24,847 bases of DNA from Planctomycetes bacterium UBA2386 (GTDB lineage Bacteria > Planctomycetota > UBA1135 > UBA2386): assembly GCA_002343845.1 (NCBI GenBank), contig DDSQ01000160.1, positions 29,318 through 54,164 of the forward strand, in the 5' to 3' direction. The position numbers and the translations under genes were made by a program. Of this stretch, positions 1 through 7,861 are shown piece by piece (positions within the stretch are counted from its first letter, which is position 1; the number at the start of each line of letters is the position of its first letter). Below the pieces are notes generated by a model, which was not told where the DNA came from, did not search any database, and saw only the letters and a list, made by a program, of their open reading frames with translations.

Positions 1-2
1 TG

Positions 3-290
3 CTGCTCGACGAGCCGTTCGCCGGCGTCGATCCGATCACGGTGGAGGAGATCCAGCAGATCCTCGGCGCGCTCGCGCGCACCGGCATCGCGATCCTGAT
101 CACCGAGCACAACGTGATCGCGACGCTGCGCATCACCGACCGCGCCTACATCATCAACCAGGGCAAGGTCATCGCCGAAGGCGATTCGCGCACGATCGTC
201 AACGACCCGCAGGTGCGAGCCGTCTACCTCGGCAGTTCGTTCGGCGAGGGCATCAGCGACGAGGAAGAGCGCGGGCTCGACCTCGGCTGA
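3..290 (+). CDS. lptB: LptB-type ABC transporter ATPase, C-terminal part
   Basis: This is the 3' end of a gene that enters from the left edge; 95 residues are visible. It opens inside the Walker B/D-loop segment (LLDEPFAGVDP), followed by the switch histidine in ITEHNV and by DRAYIINQGKVIAEG, wording typical of LptB. LptB is the cytoplasmic ATPase that powers lipopolysaccharide extraction from the inner membrane with LptF, LptG and LptC. The ending after the family core (GSSFGEGISDEEERGLDLG) is acidic and somewhat longer than usual. The gene converges on the PilT-like operon with only 7 nt between the stops. The alternative is a branched-chain amino-acid-type ABC ATPase (LivF/LivG), but the DRAYII and GKVIAEG wording favours LptB. 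It implies a diderm cell envelope. Confidence 0.88.
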   Translation: MLDEPFAGVDPITVEEIQQILGALARTGIAILITEHNVIATLRITDRAYIINQGKVIAEGDSRTIVNDPQVRAVYLGSSFGEGISDEEERGLDLG

Positions 291-297
291 GGCCGTC

Positions 298-1368
298 TCA
301 GCGCCCCGGCCGAGCGCCGGCGAGCACGGCGTCCCGGTCCTGCGCGTGCAGCAGCGCCTCGTCGGCCGAGATCACGTGGTGATCGAGCAGCGCGCGCAGC
401 GCCTCGTCGGCAGTCTGCATGCCGAGTCCCCGGCACTTCTGCATGATCGTCGACAGCGCCGCGAAGTCGCCGTCGCGGATCGCCGCGCGTGCGGCGCCGT
501 TGCACAGCAGCACCTCGGCGACCGGCACGCGGCCGGGCCGGTGAGCCCGCGGCAAGAGGCGCTGGGCGACGCCGCCGCGCAGGACGGCCGCGAGAGCTGT
601 TCGCAGCGCCGGCCGCTCGTCTTCGGTGGCCATGCCGACCAACGTGCCGAGCGCGCCCGTGATCGAACCGGCTTCGACGCCGGCCAGCACGAGGCACCCG
701 GACTCCGCCGCCGCGGTCGCGGCCAAGAGCGCGTCGCGATCGACGAGGGCGTCGACGACGATGACGTCGGCGCCGGCCGCCATCGCCTGCCGAATGCCCA
801 GGGCCGCGGTCGCGACGTGCTTGCCGACCTCGCGTTGGTGCAGCAACGCCGGCCCGAGTTGGTGCACGAACGTGATGCGCTGCTCGATCGTCACCACGTG
901 CCGCCCGGCATCCTGGTTGAGCGCGTCGACGATCCCGCCGAGCGTCGTGCTCTTGCCAGCGCCGGGGAATCCCACGACCAGCACGAGACCGGAACGCGCC
1001 TGCGCGAACCCGGCGACCTGCGAAGGCAAGTCGAGGGCGCCGAGCTGCGGCGGCGTCACCGGCAGCGGCCGCAGCACGACCGACGACTGGCCGGCAACCT
1101 GTGCGATCGCGGCGCGGTAGCGCATGCGACTGCGCGCGACGTAGAGCACTTCGACGTGGCCTCGTTCGGCCAGCTGCGCGCGGTGGTCGGCGAACAGCAG
1201 GTCGCGCATCATCTCGTCGACATCCGCCTTCTGCACCGTCGCTTCGTCGCCGTGCACGAATCGCCGCTGGAGGCGCAATGCCGGCGCCCGGCCCGGAACG
1301 AGGTGCAGCGCCGAAGCGCCGAGCCGCGCCATCGCCGCCAGCAGATCCTCGAGTCGTTGGTGGTCCAT
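298..1368 (-). CDS. PilT-like secretion/twitching ATPase with degenerate catalytic motifs
   Basis: This 356-residue protein has the PilT/GspE layout: an N-terminal PAS-like region (about 1-110) and a RecA-like core. Walker A is intact (GFPGAGKS, residues 133-140). The Asp-box segment reads VTIEQRITFVH, where PilT has ITIEDPIEFVH. The following LLHQREVGKH matches the QREVG motif. In Walker B, DVIVVDA (201-207) carries Asp-Ala where PilT has Gly-Glu, so the catalytic glutamate is missing. The His box after AAESG reads LAGVEAG instead of ATLHT. The protein may bind ATP but is predicted to hydrolyse it poorly. The ATG at 1368 lies one base after the stop of the upstream partner (TGACATG), so translation is probably coupled. 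A longer in-frame extension upstream overlaps the partner gene and does not look coding. Role in a type IV pilus or type II secretion machine is inference. Confidence 0.8.
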   Translation of the reverse strand: MDHQRLEDLLAAMARLGASALHLVPGRAPALRLQRRFVHGDEATVQKADVDEMMRDLLFADHRAQLAERGHVEVLYVARSRMRYRAAIAQVAGQSSVVLRPLPVTPPQLGALDLPSQVAGFAQARSGLVLVVGFPGAGKSTTLGGIVDALNQDAGRHVVTIEQRITFVHQLGPALLHQREVGKHVATAALGIRQAMAAGADVIVVDALVDRDALLAATAAAESGCLVLAGVEAGSITGALGTLVGMATEDERPALRTALAAVLRGGVAQRLLPRAHRPGRVPVAEVLLCNGAARAAIRDGDFAALSTIMQKCRGLGMQTADEALRALLDHHVISADEALLHAQDRDAVLAGARPGR

Positions 1369-1369
1369 G

Positions 1370-2662
1370 TCAGTTCGCCTTTGCCTGCATCTCGCGAGCA
1401 CGGTCGAGCAGCCAGAGCCGTTCTTCGGCCCGTGAGAACACGTCCTCGAGGCGCACCCGGCCCGAAGCCACGAGGTCGAGCATGCTGCGATCGAGCGAGT
1501 GGCCGCCATTGCGCCCTTCGGCGCGCACGAGCAGCGCGATGTCGCCGAGTTGGCCGGCGCGGATCGCATCGCGCACCGCGCCGTCGACGACCAGCAGTTC
1601 GGAAGCAGCGACGGTGCCGGTCCCACTCGCATCCGGCAACTGCTGCCGCACCAGCACGGCCCGCAGCGCTGCCGCCAGCGTGCCGCGCACGCCCGCGGCG
1701 TCGTGCGTGGTCGGGAAGCCGAGCAGGCGCGCCAAGGCCTGCGTGGCGTTGGCAGCGTCGAGCCAGGCGATCACGAGACGTCCGCTTTCGGCGGCGCGCA
1801 GCGCGATCTCGAACGTCGCCGGGTCGCCGATGTCGGCGACCACGAGCGCGTCGGGATCCTCGTCGACGGCCGCGCGCAACGCTTCGGCGCGGGCAGCCGG
1901 CGTGAGGCCAAAACGGCGCCGCACCACCAGGGCCCGATCGGCCGGCAACGGCAGCGGTTCGTCGTCGACGACGACCACGTACTGCCCTTGGTCGGCGGCC
2001 GCGACCGGCAGCAGTGACGCCACGGTCTCCGCGCGCAACAGGCCGCGTTCGCCGACCAGCAGCACGAGCCCCTTGCCGCCACGGATCACGTCGACGATCG
2101 CCGGCGACACGCCGGCCATCGCGGGGTCCGCGACGGCAGCGGGCGTGAACGCGATGCGCACCGCGACGCCTTCGAGTTGACGAAACGCCGTGGCCAACCC
2201 GTGGCCGGCACCACTCACTTGCCACGGCTGGACCACGCAGTGCCGTTCGGCGAGCGCTTCGAGCACGCCGTCGCCCATCACAGTGCGGGCGAAGTCCCAG
2301 ACCTCCGGCCCCGACAACGGAGTGTCGGTCACCGGCCGCCATTGCATGCCGGTGCGGATGCACGCGCGCCGGCCCTCGCTGACCACGAGTTCGGTCGCGC
2401 CTTGGTTGGCAGCCAGTGTCAGCAGGGCGTCCGCCGCCAGGTCGTTGGCGCGAAGGGACGACGCGGCCTCCTGCCGCCGTTCCCGCTGCAACTGCAGAAC
2501 GCGTTGCAGGGCGTCGGCCGAGATCATCCCCTGATCGACGAGGATCTGGCCGATCGGCCGACCGTGGTTGGTCAGCGACTGGATGGCCAGGCACCGCTCG
2601 AGCCCGGCTTCGTCAACGATCCCACCCTCCAGGAGGAGGGTCCCCAAGCGAATGTCGTCCAT
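1370..2662 (-). CDS. PilB/PilT-like protein without Walker A (pseudo-ATPase) with an MshEN-like N-terminus
   Basis: 430 residues. Residues about 5-62 form an MshEN/GSPII_E N-terminal-type domain (RLGTLLLEGGIVDEAGLERC, then GRPIGQILVDQGMISADAL), a module that binds nucleotide or c-di-GMP in PilB/MshE proteins. The rest follows the PilT core, with DPDALVVADIGD (269-280) matching Walker B and RAAESGRLVIAWLDA matching the His-box region. Where Walker A should be, residues 201-212 read LLVGERGLLRAE, with no GKS/T. The Walker B glutamate and His-box histidine are also replaced. It therefore looks like a pseudo-ATPase derived from PilT. It sits directly upstream of a second PilT-like gene that does keep Walker A, suggesting a hetero-complex (inference). 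The same strand carries a membrane-anchored gene 63 nt upstream. Confidence 0.78.
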   Translation of the reverse strand: MDDIRLGTLLLEGGIVDEAGLERCLAIQSLTNHGRPIGQILVDQGMISADALQRVLQLQRERRQEAASSLRANDLAADALLTLAANQGATELVVSEGRRACIRTGMQWRPVTDTPLSGPEVWDFARTVMGDGVLEALAERHCVVQPWQVSGAGHGLATAFRQLEGVAVRIAFTPAAVADPAMAGVSPAIVDVIRGGKGLVLLVGERGLLRAETVASLLPVAAADQGQYVVVVDDEPLPLPADRALVVRRRFGLTPAARAEALRAAVDEDPDALVVADIGDPATFEIALRAAESGRLVIAWLDAANATQALARLLGFPTTHDAAGVRGTLAAALRAVLVRQQLPDASGTGTVAASELLVVDGAVRDAIRAGQLGDIALLVRAEGRNGGHSLDRSMLDLVASGRVRLEDVFSRAEERLWLLDRAREMQAKAN

Positions 2663-2725
2663 GCTGCCGGTCGTCTCCGTTCGCCCCCATCGACCGGCCG
2701 ACGAACGAGCCTTGAGACGCCGGGG

Positions 2726-3298
2726 TCAGCGACCGGTCGCCGCGCCCCCGAGTCGCGCGAGGGATGCCGTCGCGAGCTGCTGGGCGAACGGCTGCGCCGC
2801 GAGCCTCGCCTGCGCCTGCGCGACCGTCCACGACGCGATGGCGGCCTCACGGTCACCCGCCGCTTCGGCGACCGCAGCGGCGAGCACGCTGCCGAGCATG
2901 CGGTCGCCCAGATGCAGGAACTCGCGCTCCGCCGGCGGCGGCACTTCCCGTGGCAGCGCCGCCGATCCGAACGTCCGCAGCAACTCCCGCCATGCCGGCT
3001 CGTCGGCGAGGGCCACCGCGGCGAGCAGGCCCGCCCACCGATCGGTGACACCGGTGGCCTGCCGGGCGTCGGCCACCACGCGCCGCAGCATGCGGTGGCG
3101 TTCGTCGCCGTCGAGGTCGCCGTCGGCCAGCATGACGATGGCCCCGCGCAGGTCCGGACAGGGCCAGCGCTGCCAGGCGAAGTAGGCGAGCGCCAACGCC
3201 ACGATCCCCAGGAAGACGACGAGCGCAGGCGTGAACACCCGATCGGGTGGGGCCGTCGCCGGCGACGATTCGGCGGGTCCGGGTGCGGCTTTCGACAT
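2726..3298 (-). CDS. Single-pass membrane protein of unknown function
   Basis: 190 residues. A Pro/Ala-rich cytoplasmic stretch is followed by one hydrophobic segment at about residues 23-43 (TPALVVFLGIVALALAYFAW). A helical, Ala/Leu-rich globular part follows, with helix-turn-helix-pair spacing reminiscent of TPR-like repeats (ADGDLDGDERHRMLRRVV, then AAVAEAAGDREAAIASWTVA). I do not recognise a named family. It is the first gene of a three-gene minus-strand run with the two PilT-like proteins, so it may anchor or regulate that pair (inference). The ATG at 3298 faces a divergent gene across a 207-nt gap that probably holds promoters for both directions. Confidence 0.65.
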   Translation of the reverse strand: MSKAAPGPAESSPATAPPDRVFTPALVVFLGIVALALAYFAWQRWPCPDLRGAIVMLADGDLDGDERHRMLRRVVADARQATGVTDRWAGLLAAVALADEPAWRELLRTFGSAALPREVPPPAEREFLHLGDRMLGSVLAAAVAEAAGDREAAIASWTVAQAQARLAAQPFAQQLATASLARLGGAATGR

Positions 3299-3355
3299 CT
3301 CGACCAGTGTCGGCCACGACCACCGTCCGGCGCAACGGAGCCACCGCCGCGGGAC

Positions 3356-3383
3356 TTTCGAGCCTGCGACTTCCTGCTAGACT
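3356..3383 (+). promoter_or_regulatory. Possible sigma70-type promoter in the 3299-3505 divergent gap
   Basis: The 207-nt gap between two divergent genes contains TAGACT at 3378-3383, a -10-like hexamer that stands out in GC-rich surroundings. A weak -35-like TTTCGA (3356-3361) lies 16 nt upstream. It would drive the histone-tailed protein gene at 3506 with a leader of about 115 nt. The rest of the gap shows nothing I can name. The match is by eye only. Confidence 0.25.
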
Positions 3384-3505
3384 GCCGCCCCAGAAACCCC
3401 GGCGATTGCCGCGGCCGTCGATTGCCCTGAGTCGGGACCTGATGCCGGTGGACGGCAGCAGGCGCATCCGGTTCGCGCGTCGCAGAGCCCGCCGCCCTTC
3501 CAACC

Positions 3506-4123
3506 ATGACCTCCAAGACCAGCAAGGCTTCGCCGAAGAAGGCGAATCCCACCACCGCCAAGAAGGCGGCCAAGCCTTCGTCCCCTGCCCGCACCGCCAA
3601 GAAGTCCGCCACGGCTCCCGCCGCCAAGGGCAAGGTGCTGGCGCGTGCAGCCAGCGCCCGGGCCCCGTTCGTCCCGCGCGCCGTCGCCAACCTCGACGAC
3701 GACGACGTCCTCATGGCCCACGGCGGCGGCGGGGCTGGCTTTGGTCGCTGCGGCGGCCGGCTGCTGTCGAGCAAGCTCGAACAGGACCTCTGCAACCGCC
3801 TCGGGATGGCCGGCGTGGTGCACAGCCACAGCCCGCGACACTACGAGGTCCGCTTCGAGGACAACCGGGTGGCCGCCTACGCGCCGATGATCGTGCTGCG
3901 CGGCCGCGGCCGCGAGGGCAAGGGCATCGTGATCGAGGCCGTCGAGGAGACGCAGGCGCCGATCCTGAAGAAGGTCGTGTCCTTCCGTTCGCAGTACGGT
4001 CAGGAGTTCTACGTGATCCTGGTGGGCAGCGACGAGGTGCTGGAGACCGCACCGATGGCCTCCCACGACGAGTCCTGCTCGGCGATCAACGTCAACACGC
4101 TGATCGCGCGCCTGGCCGAGTAG
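3506..4123 (+). CDS. Histone-H1-like Lys/Ala-rich tail joined to an unrecognised globular domain
   Basis: 205 residues. Residues 1-58 are rich in Lys, Ala, Ser, Pro and Thr, with SPKK, AKKAAKPSSP and TAKKSATAPAAKGK motifs like eukaryotic and bacterial H1-like DNA-binding tails. After an acidic LDDDD turn and a Gly-rich linker comes a compact alpha/beta domain (about 84-205). It has KLEQDL in a helix, then a strand ending AAYAPMIVLRGRGR, then GKGIVIEAVEE, then SFRSQYGQEFYVILVG. That order of acidic helix, strand and I-I-E strand recalls PD-(D/E)XK nuclease-like folds (DUF559/Vsr type), but the proline-aspartate is replaced by Pro-Met, so activity is doubtful. The resemblance is inference. The tail suggests DNA association. 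Start ATG at 3506; the next gene is about 100 nt downstream. Confidence 0.7.
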   Translation: MTSKTSKASPKKANPTTAKKAAKPSSPARTAKKSATAPAAKGKVLARAASARAPFVPRAVANLDDDDVLMAHGGGGAGFGRCGGRLLSSKLEQDLCNRLGMAGVVHSHSPRHYEVRFEDNRVAAYAPMIVLRGRGREGKGIVIEAVEETQAPILKKVVSFRSQYGQEFYVILVGSDEVLETAPMASHDESCSAINVNTLIARLAE

Positions 4124-4171
4124 CGGGACGCGCGGATCCGGGGGACGGCAGGCTGGCGGGAGGGACGTGGC

Positions 4172-4187
4172 CGGGGTATCGTCCCCG
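4172..4187 (+). terminator. Short GC hairpin between the histone-tailed gene and greA
   Basis: CGGGG (4172-4176) pairs with CCCCG (4183-4187) around the loop TATCGT. An alternative pairing uses GGGGACG at 4141-4147 with CGTCCCC at 4180-4186. No T-run follows, so this could be a weak terminator, an mRNA leader structure for greA, or chance in GC-rich DNA. Confidence 0.22.
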
Positions 4188-4226
4188 CCCCATTTGTCCG
4201 CTCTTCACCCCCCAAGGGTCACGACG

Positions 4227-6407
4227 TTGACGCACGATCTCGTTCAATTCGCGCGTTCCCTGCAGCTCGACTCCCTCGAATCGGGATGGAACAAGGCAGT
4301 CGCCGCGCCGACCGCCGCCGAAACGCCGAGCTACGCCGCGGTCATCGATCTGCTGTGCGAGAAGGAGATGGCGAGCCGCGCGCTGGTCATGGCGACCGCG
4401 ATGATCGATGCGCTCGCCGCGCGCGACCAGACCGACGCCGCGCTCGAACTCGGCTTCCGCGTCATGCGCCGCAGCGCCCACAACGACGCGCTGGCGCGCA
4501 CCGTCGCCAGCCTGATCGACAAGCGCTACGCCGACGAGCAGTGGCTGCCGGTGATGAAGGCGCGCGCCGGGCTCGCGACCGCCGCGACCGTCGCCTCGAT
4601 CCTCGAGTTCGACCGCCTGCGCCGCTTCACCCGGGGCTACGTCGTCTACCACGCCGCCGGCTGGGGTGAGGCCACGGTCGAGGACTTCACCGCGGGCACG
4701 ATGGAAGTGACCGTGCACTTCGCGACCGGTCGGCGCGAGGCGTTCCCGCTCGAGACGCTGTTGTCGCGCTTCAAGCCGCTCGACGCGCAGGACCTGCGCG
4801 CGATGAAGCTGCAGCGCATGGGCGAGCTGAAGGCCGAGGCCGAGAACAACCCCGCGGGCCTGATCCGTCGCGCTGCGGCGCTCTACCGCGGCACGATCAC
4901 CAGCCAGCAGCTCAAGCACGAACTGTCGCCGGCACTGATCGCCGAGAAGGACTGGGCGTCGTTCTGGAAGCGCGCCAAGGCCGCGGCGGCCAAGGATCCG
5001 TGGCTGCGCGTCGAAGGATCGACGACCCGGCCGACGTTCGTCGTGCGCGACAAGCCGGTCAGCGTCGCCGAGGAAGCGACGGCAGCGCTGTCGCACCAGA
5101 ACGACCTCGGCCAGCGCATCGGCGTGCTGCGCGACTACCTGGCGCGCGGCGAGGATGCCGAGATGCGCGCGCAGATCCTCGATCTGGCGACGACGGTCGT
5201 CGAGCAGGCGATCGCCGAGAAGAAGGCCGCCCATGCGCACGTGCTCGACGGAATCCTGTTCCTCGAGGAGCACGGCCGGAAGGCCTCGGTGCCGGCCGCG
5301 CAAGAACTGCGCGCGCTGCTGACCAAGGACGACGGCGGCCTGCGCCCCACGGCCATCGACCGGTTGGCGACGCAGGCGTCGCGCGAGCACGCGATCGAAC
5401 TCCTGCCGCAGGCACTCGGCAACGACTGGGCCCAGCGGAGCGCCGCGGCGCTGTGCGAGTGGCCTGACTCGGTGGTCGAGCACGTGGTCGACGCCTTGGT
5501 CGCCCATGGCGAAGGTGCGTCGACGCTCGCGCAGTGGGACCGCGTCGCGCCGTACCCGAAGCGTTTCCCGCTGCTGACCTACCTGTACGGGAAGCTCTAC
5601 GGCGACGGCGTGTTCGATGCCGACGAACGCCGCCCGAGCCCGATCGCGATCGGCCGCGTGCTGCTGCACCTCGCGCGCATCCTGAACGAGAACCGCAAGA
5701 AGAACCAGGTGCACAGCCGGTTGCTCGGGCGGCTCACCAGCCTGCTGAGCGGCAAGAAGGGCCTGCTCAACCGCTCGCTCGACGGCATCTCCCGCGACGA
5801 CCTCGCGCACTACCTCGGCATCGTCAAGCGTTCGGGCGAGGACTTCCCGGCGGAGATCGTCGACCAGATCGACGACGTCGTCTTCAAGCACTTCCCGGAC
5901 CTGCACGCCAAGCCCGAGCTGCCGTTCTGGGAGAAGGACCAGATCTTCACCACGCGCGAAGGTCTGCGGCGGATCAAGGAGGAGTATCGCGTGATCGTCG
6001 AGGAGAAGATCCCGGCGAACAGCAAGGCGATCGGCGCGGCGGCAGCGCTCGGCGACCTCAGCGAGAACAGCGAATGGGAGTCGGCGATGGAGGAGCAGCG
6101 CAACCTCACCGGGCGCGCCACCGACATGGACCAGCAGATCCGCAGCGCGCGCCTGATCGAAGACCAGGACGTGCCGAACGACCGCGTCGCCCCCGGCACC
6201 AAGGTCACCGTCGCCGAGACTGCCAGCGGCGCGCGCACGACCTGGCGCGTGCTCGGGCCGTGGGACGCCACCGACGACCAGACGGTCAACTACCTGGCGC
6301 CGATCGCGCAGGGACTGCTCGGCAAGGGCGTCGGCGAGACCAGCGAGATCCCGGGTCAGCACGGCCCCGTCGCCGTGCGCATCGAAGCGATCGAACGCAT
6401 CGTGTGA
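4227..6407 (+). CDS. greA: Long-form transcription elongation factor GreA with a large N-terminal extension
   Basis: 726 residues from the TTG at 4227, chosen because AAGGG lies about 9 nt upstream; a GTG at 4167 would add a Pro-rich leader that looks non-coding. The last ~160 residues are a complete Gre factor. A coiled-coil hairpin carries GDLSENSE at 609-616, whose Asp and Glu are the acidic tip that coordinates Mg2+ in the RNA polymerase secondary channel. It is followed by the FKBP-like C-terminal domain ending VAVRIEAIERIV. Gre factors rescue backtracked RNA polymerase by stimulating transcript cleavage. Normal GreA is about 158 residues; the ~560-residue helical N-terminal extension is like the long GreA of chlamydiae. 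In the extension, GYVVYHAAGWGEATVEDFT (about 145-165) looks like a small beta domain. The stop overlaps the next gene's start. Confidence 0.85.
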   Translation: MTHDLVQFARSLQLDSLESGWNKAVAAPTAAETPSYAAVIDLLCEKEMASRALVMATAMIDALAARDQTDAALELGFRVMRRSAHNDALARTVASLIDKRYADEQWLPVMKARAGLATAATVASILEFDRLRRFTRGYVVYHAAGWGEATVEDFTAGTMEVTVHFATGRREAFPLETLLSRFKPLDAQDLRAMKLQRMGELKAEAENNPAGLIRRAAALYRGTITSQQLKHELSPALIAEKDWASFWKRAKAAAAKDPWLRVEGSTTRPTFVVRDKPVSVAEEATAALSHQNDLGQRIGVLRDYLARGEDAEMRAQILDLATTVVEQAIAEKKAAHAHVLDGILFLEEHGRKASVPAAQELRALLTKDDGGLRPTAIDRLATQASREHAIELLPQALGNDWAQRSAAALCEWPDSVVEHVVDALVAHGEGASTLAQWDRVAPYPKRFPLLTYLYGKLYGDGVFDADERRPSPIAIGRVLLHLARILNENRKKNQVHSRLLGRLTSLLSGKKGLLNRSLDGISRDDLAHYLGIVKRSGEDFPAEIVDQIDDVVFKHFPDLHAKPELPFWEKDQIFTTREGLRRIKEEYRVIVEEKIPANSKAIGAAAALGDLSENSEWESAMEEQRNLTGRATDMDQQIRSARLIEDQDVPNDRVAPGTKVTVAETASGARTTWRVLGPWDATDDQTVNYLAPIAQGLLGKGVGETSEIPGQHGPVAVRIEAIERIV

Positions 6408-7123
6408 GCACACGGACCTTCCGGTTCGAACTCGGCAACGGCGAGTTCCTGGTCGGCGACGAACTCGCAGGCGCCTCGCCGCCGTGGCTCTACCTGCACG
6501 GACTCGGGGCCGTGCGAACCGGCGAGAAGAGCGGCTCGCTGCTCGCGCACGCCGAGCGGCAGGGACGCGGGTTCCGCCGCATCGACCTGCGCGGCCAGGG
6601 CGACTCGTCGGGACGACTCGGCCAGGTGCCGGTGAGCCACGTGATCGACGACGTGGTCCGACTGCTCGAAGGACACCGGCCGACGGTCATCGTCGGTTCG
6701 AGCCTCGGCGGCCTCGTCGGCGCCTACGTCGCCGCCGCGCGCCCGGACCTGGTGCGCGGCCTGGCGCTGCTCGCACCCGCCTTCGGTCTGCTCGGCAACC
6801 TCGCACAACGCCTCGATGCGCGGGGGCGAATGTGGACCAGCGAGGGCACGGCGTTCACGGTCACGCCGCAGGTGCTTGCCGATGCCAAGGCCCTCGACGA
6901 AGCCGGGCTCGGCAAGCGGCTGCAGGTGCCGACGCTGGTCGTGCACGGCACGGCCGATGACGTGATCCCGGCGCGCGCCAGCGAACGGTTCTTCGACGCC
7001 ATCGCGAGCGCGCAGAAGGAACTGTGGTTGGTGCCGGGCGGCGATCACCGGCTGAACACCGTCGCGCCGACGATCTGGCGCCGGATCGACGCGCTGCTCG
7101 GCCTGCCGCCAGCACCGGCCTGA
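6404..7123 (+). CDS. Alpha/beta-fold hydrolase
   Basis: 239 residues from the GTG at 6404, which overlaps the greA stop in GTGA, so translation is coupled. The oxyanion region WLYLHGLGAVRTGEKS is followed by the nucleophile elbow GSSLGG with Ser100. The acid lies in VHGTADDVIP and the catalytic His in GGDHRL near the C-terminus. This is a complete Ser-Asp-His triad of normal family length. There is no signal peptide, so it should be cytoplasmic. It most resembles small carboxylesterases or YqiA/BioH-like hydrolases; the substrate cannot be told from sequence. Pairing with greA is probably only operon packing. Confidence 0.85.
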   Translation: MSTRTFRFELGNGEFLVGDELAGASPPWLYLHGLGAVRTGEKSGSLLAHAERQGRGFRRIDLRGQGDSSGRLGQVPVSHVIDDVVRLLEGHRPTVIVGSSLGGLVGAYVAAARPDLVRGLALLAPAFGLLGNLAQRLDARGRMWTSEGTAFTVTPQVLADAKALDEAGLGKRLQVPTLVVHGTADDVIPARASERFFDAIASAQKELWLVPGGDHRLNTVAPTIWRRIDALLGLPPAPA

Positions 7124-7159
7124 GTTGCGTCGCCGCGCAGGCAACGCGACACTCGCGCC

Positions 7160-7774
7160 GTGTTCCACGTTCCCCCGGCCTTGCAGCGGCTCGCCGACCA
7201 GATCGACGGCTGGCTCGACCTGCGCTGCCCCGACCGCGCGATCGCCCTGCTCGGGCCGCTGCTCGCCGAGCCCACGGCCCGCGCCGCCGGCCTGGCGATG
7301 CGCGTGCGCGCGCTGGCCCGGCTCGGCAACTACCGCGACGCGCTGCCCGACCTGGCCGAACTGCGAACGGCGGCACCCGAGGAGAGCTGGATCGACCTGA
7401 CCGAAGCGTGGTGCAGGAAGCGCGCCGGCGACCTGCCGGGCGCGATCCGCTGCCTCGAGACCCTCGTGCTGCGTGATCACCGCTCGGACGTCGCGCACTT
7501 CAACCTCGCGTGCTACCTGGCGCTCGCCGGCGAACACGACCGCGCGATCGACGAACTCACGCTCGCGTGCGGCCTCGACGAGCACTGCCGTGACTTCGCC
7601 CGCGACGATCCCGACCTCGATCCACTGCGAACGGACCCGCGGTTCCGGCAACTGCTGCGCGAAGCGCCGCCGGCCAGCGAGGGCGCGGCTGACGAGGAGG
7701 AAGAGGAGATCGACGAGGACCTCGACGACGAGGATCCCGAGCCCCCGGCGAGCGATCGCCATCGCCGCAACTGA
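7160..7774 (+). CDS. TPR-repeat protein with acidic C-terminal tail
   Basis: 204 residues from a GTG at 7160. Helix pairs follow tetratricopeptide spacing (for example DRAIALLGPLL, GNYRDALPDLAEL, GDLPGAIRCLETL, and AHFNLACYLALAGEHDRAI). The block ends with DDPDLDPLRTDPRFRQLL, a closing motif common in bacterial TPR proteins. A low-complexity acidic tail (EEEEEIDEDLDDEDPEPP) follows. TPR arrays mediate protein-protein contact. There is no signal peptide. It precedes the MoxR/DUF58/transglutaminase genes by 87 nt with a hairpin between them, so it may be a separate transcript. The start is uncertain because no ribosome-binding site is visible. Confidence 0.72.
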   Translation: MFHVPPALQRLADQIDGWLDLRCPDRAIALLGPLLAEPTARAAGLAMRVRALARLGNYRDALPDLAELRTAAPEESWIDLTEAWCRKRAGDLPGAIRCLETLVLRDHRSDVAHFNLACYLALAGEHDRAIDELTLACGLDEHCRDFARDDPDLDPLRTDPRFRQLLREAPPASEGAADEEEEEIDEDLDDEDPEPPASDRHRRN

Positions 7775-7779
7775 GCCGC

Positions 7780-7820
7780 CCGCGAGGCGCGGCAACGGCG
7801 CTGCCAACGGCCTCTCGCGG
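7780..7820 (+). terminator. Stem-loop between the TPR gene and the MoxR gene
   Basis: CCGCGAG (7780-7786) pairs with CTCGCGG (7814-7820). Inside it, GGCA (7791-7794) pairs with TGCC (7802-7805). No T-run follows. The position right after a stop codon fits a terminator or mRNA stabiliser. Confidence 0.35.
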
Positions 7821-7861
7821 CTGGCTACCGACGCACCCCCGCAGGCTGCCGAAAGAGGGAC

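Noticed and set aside
346..1905. Long open frame on the plus strand opposite the PilT-like genes
   Set aside because: Arg/Ala/His-rich low-complexity translation with no motif; it is the mirror of recognised genes in high-GC DNA.
4092..6413. 773-codon open frame on the minus strand opposite greA
   Set aside because: The greA translation on the other strand is a clear family match, and the antisense one has no recognisable domain.
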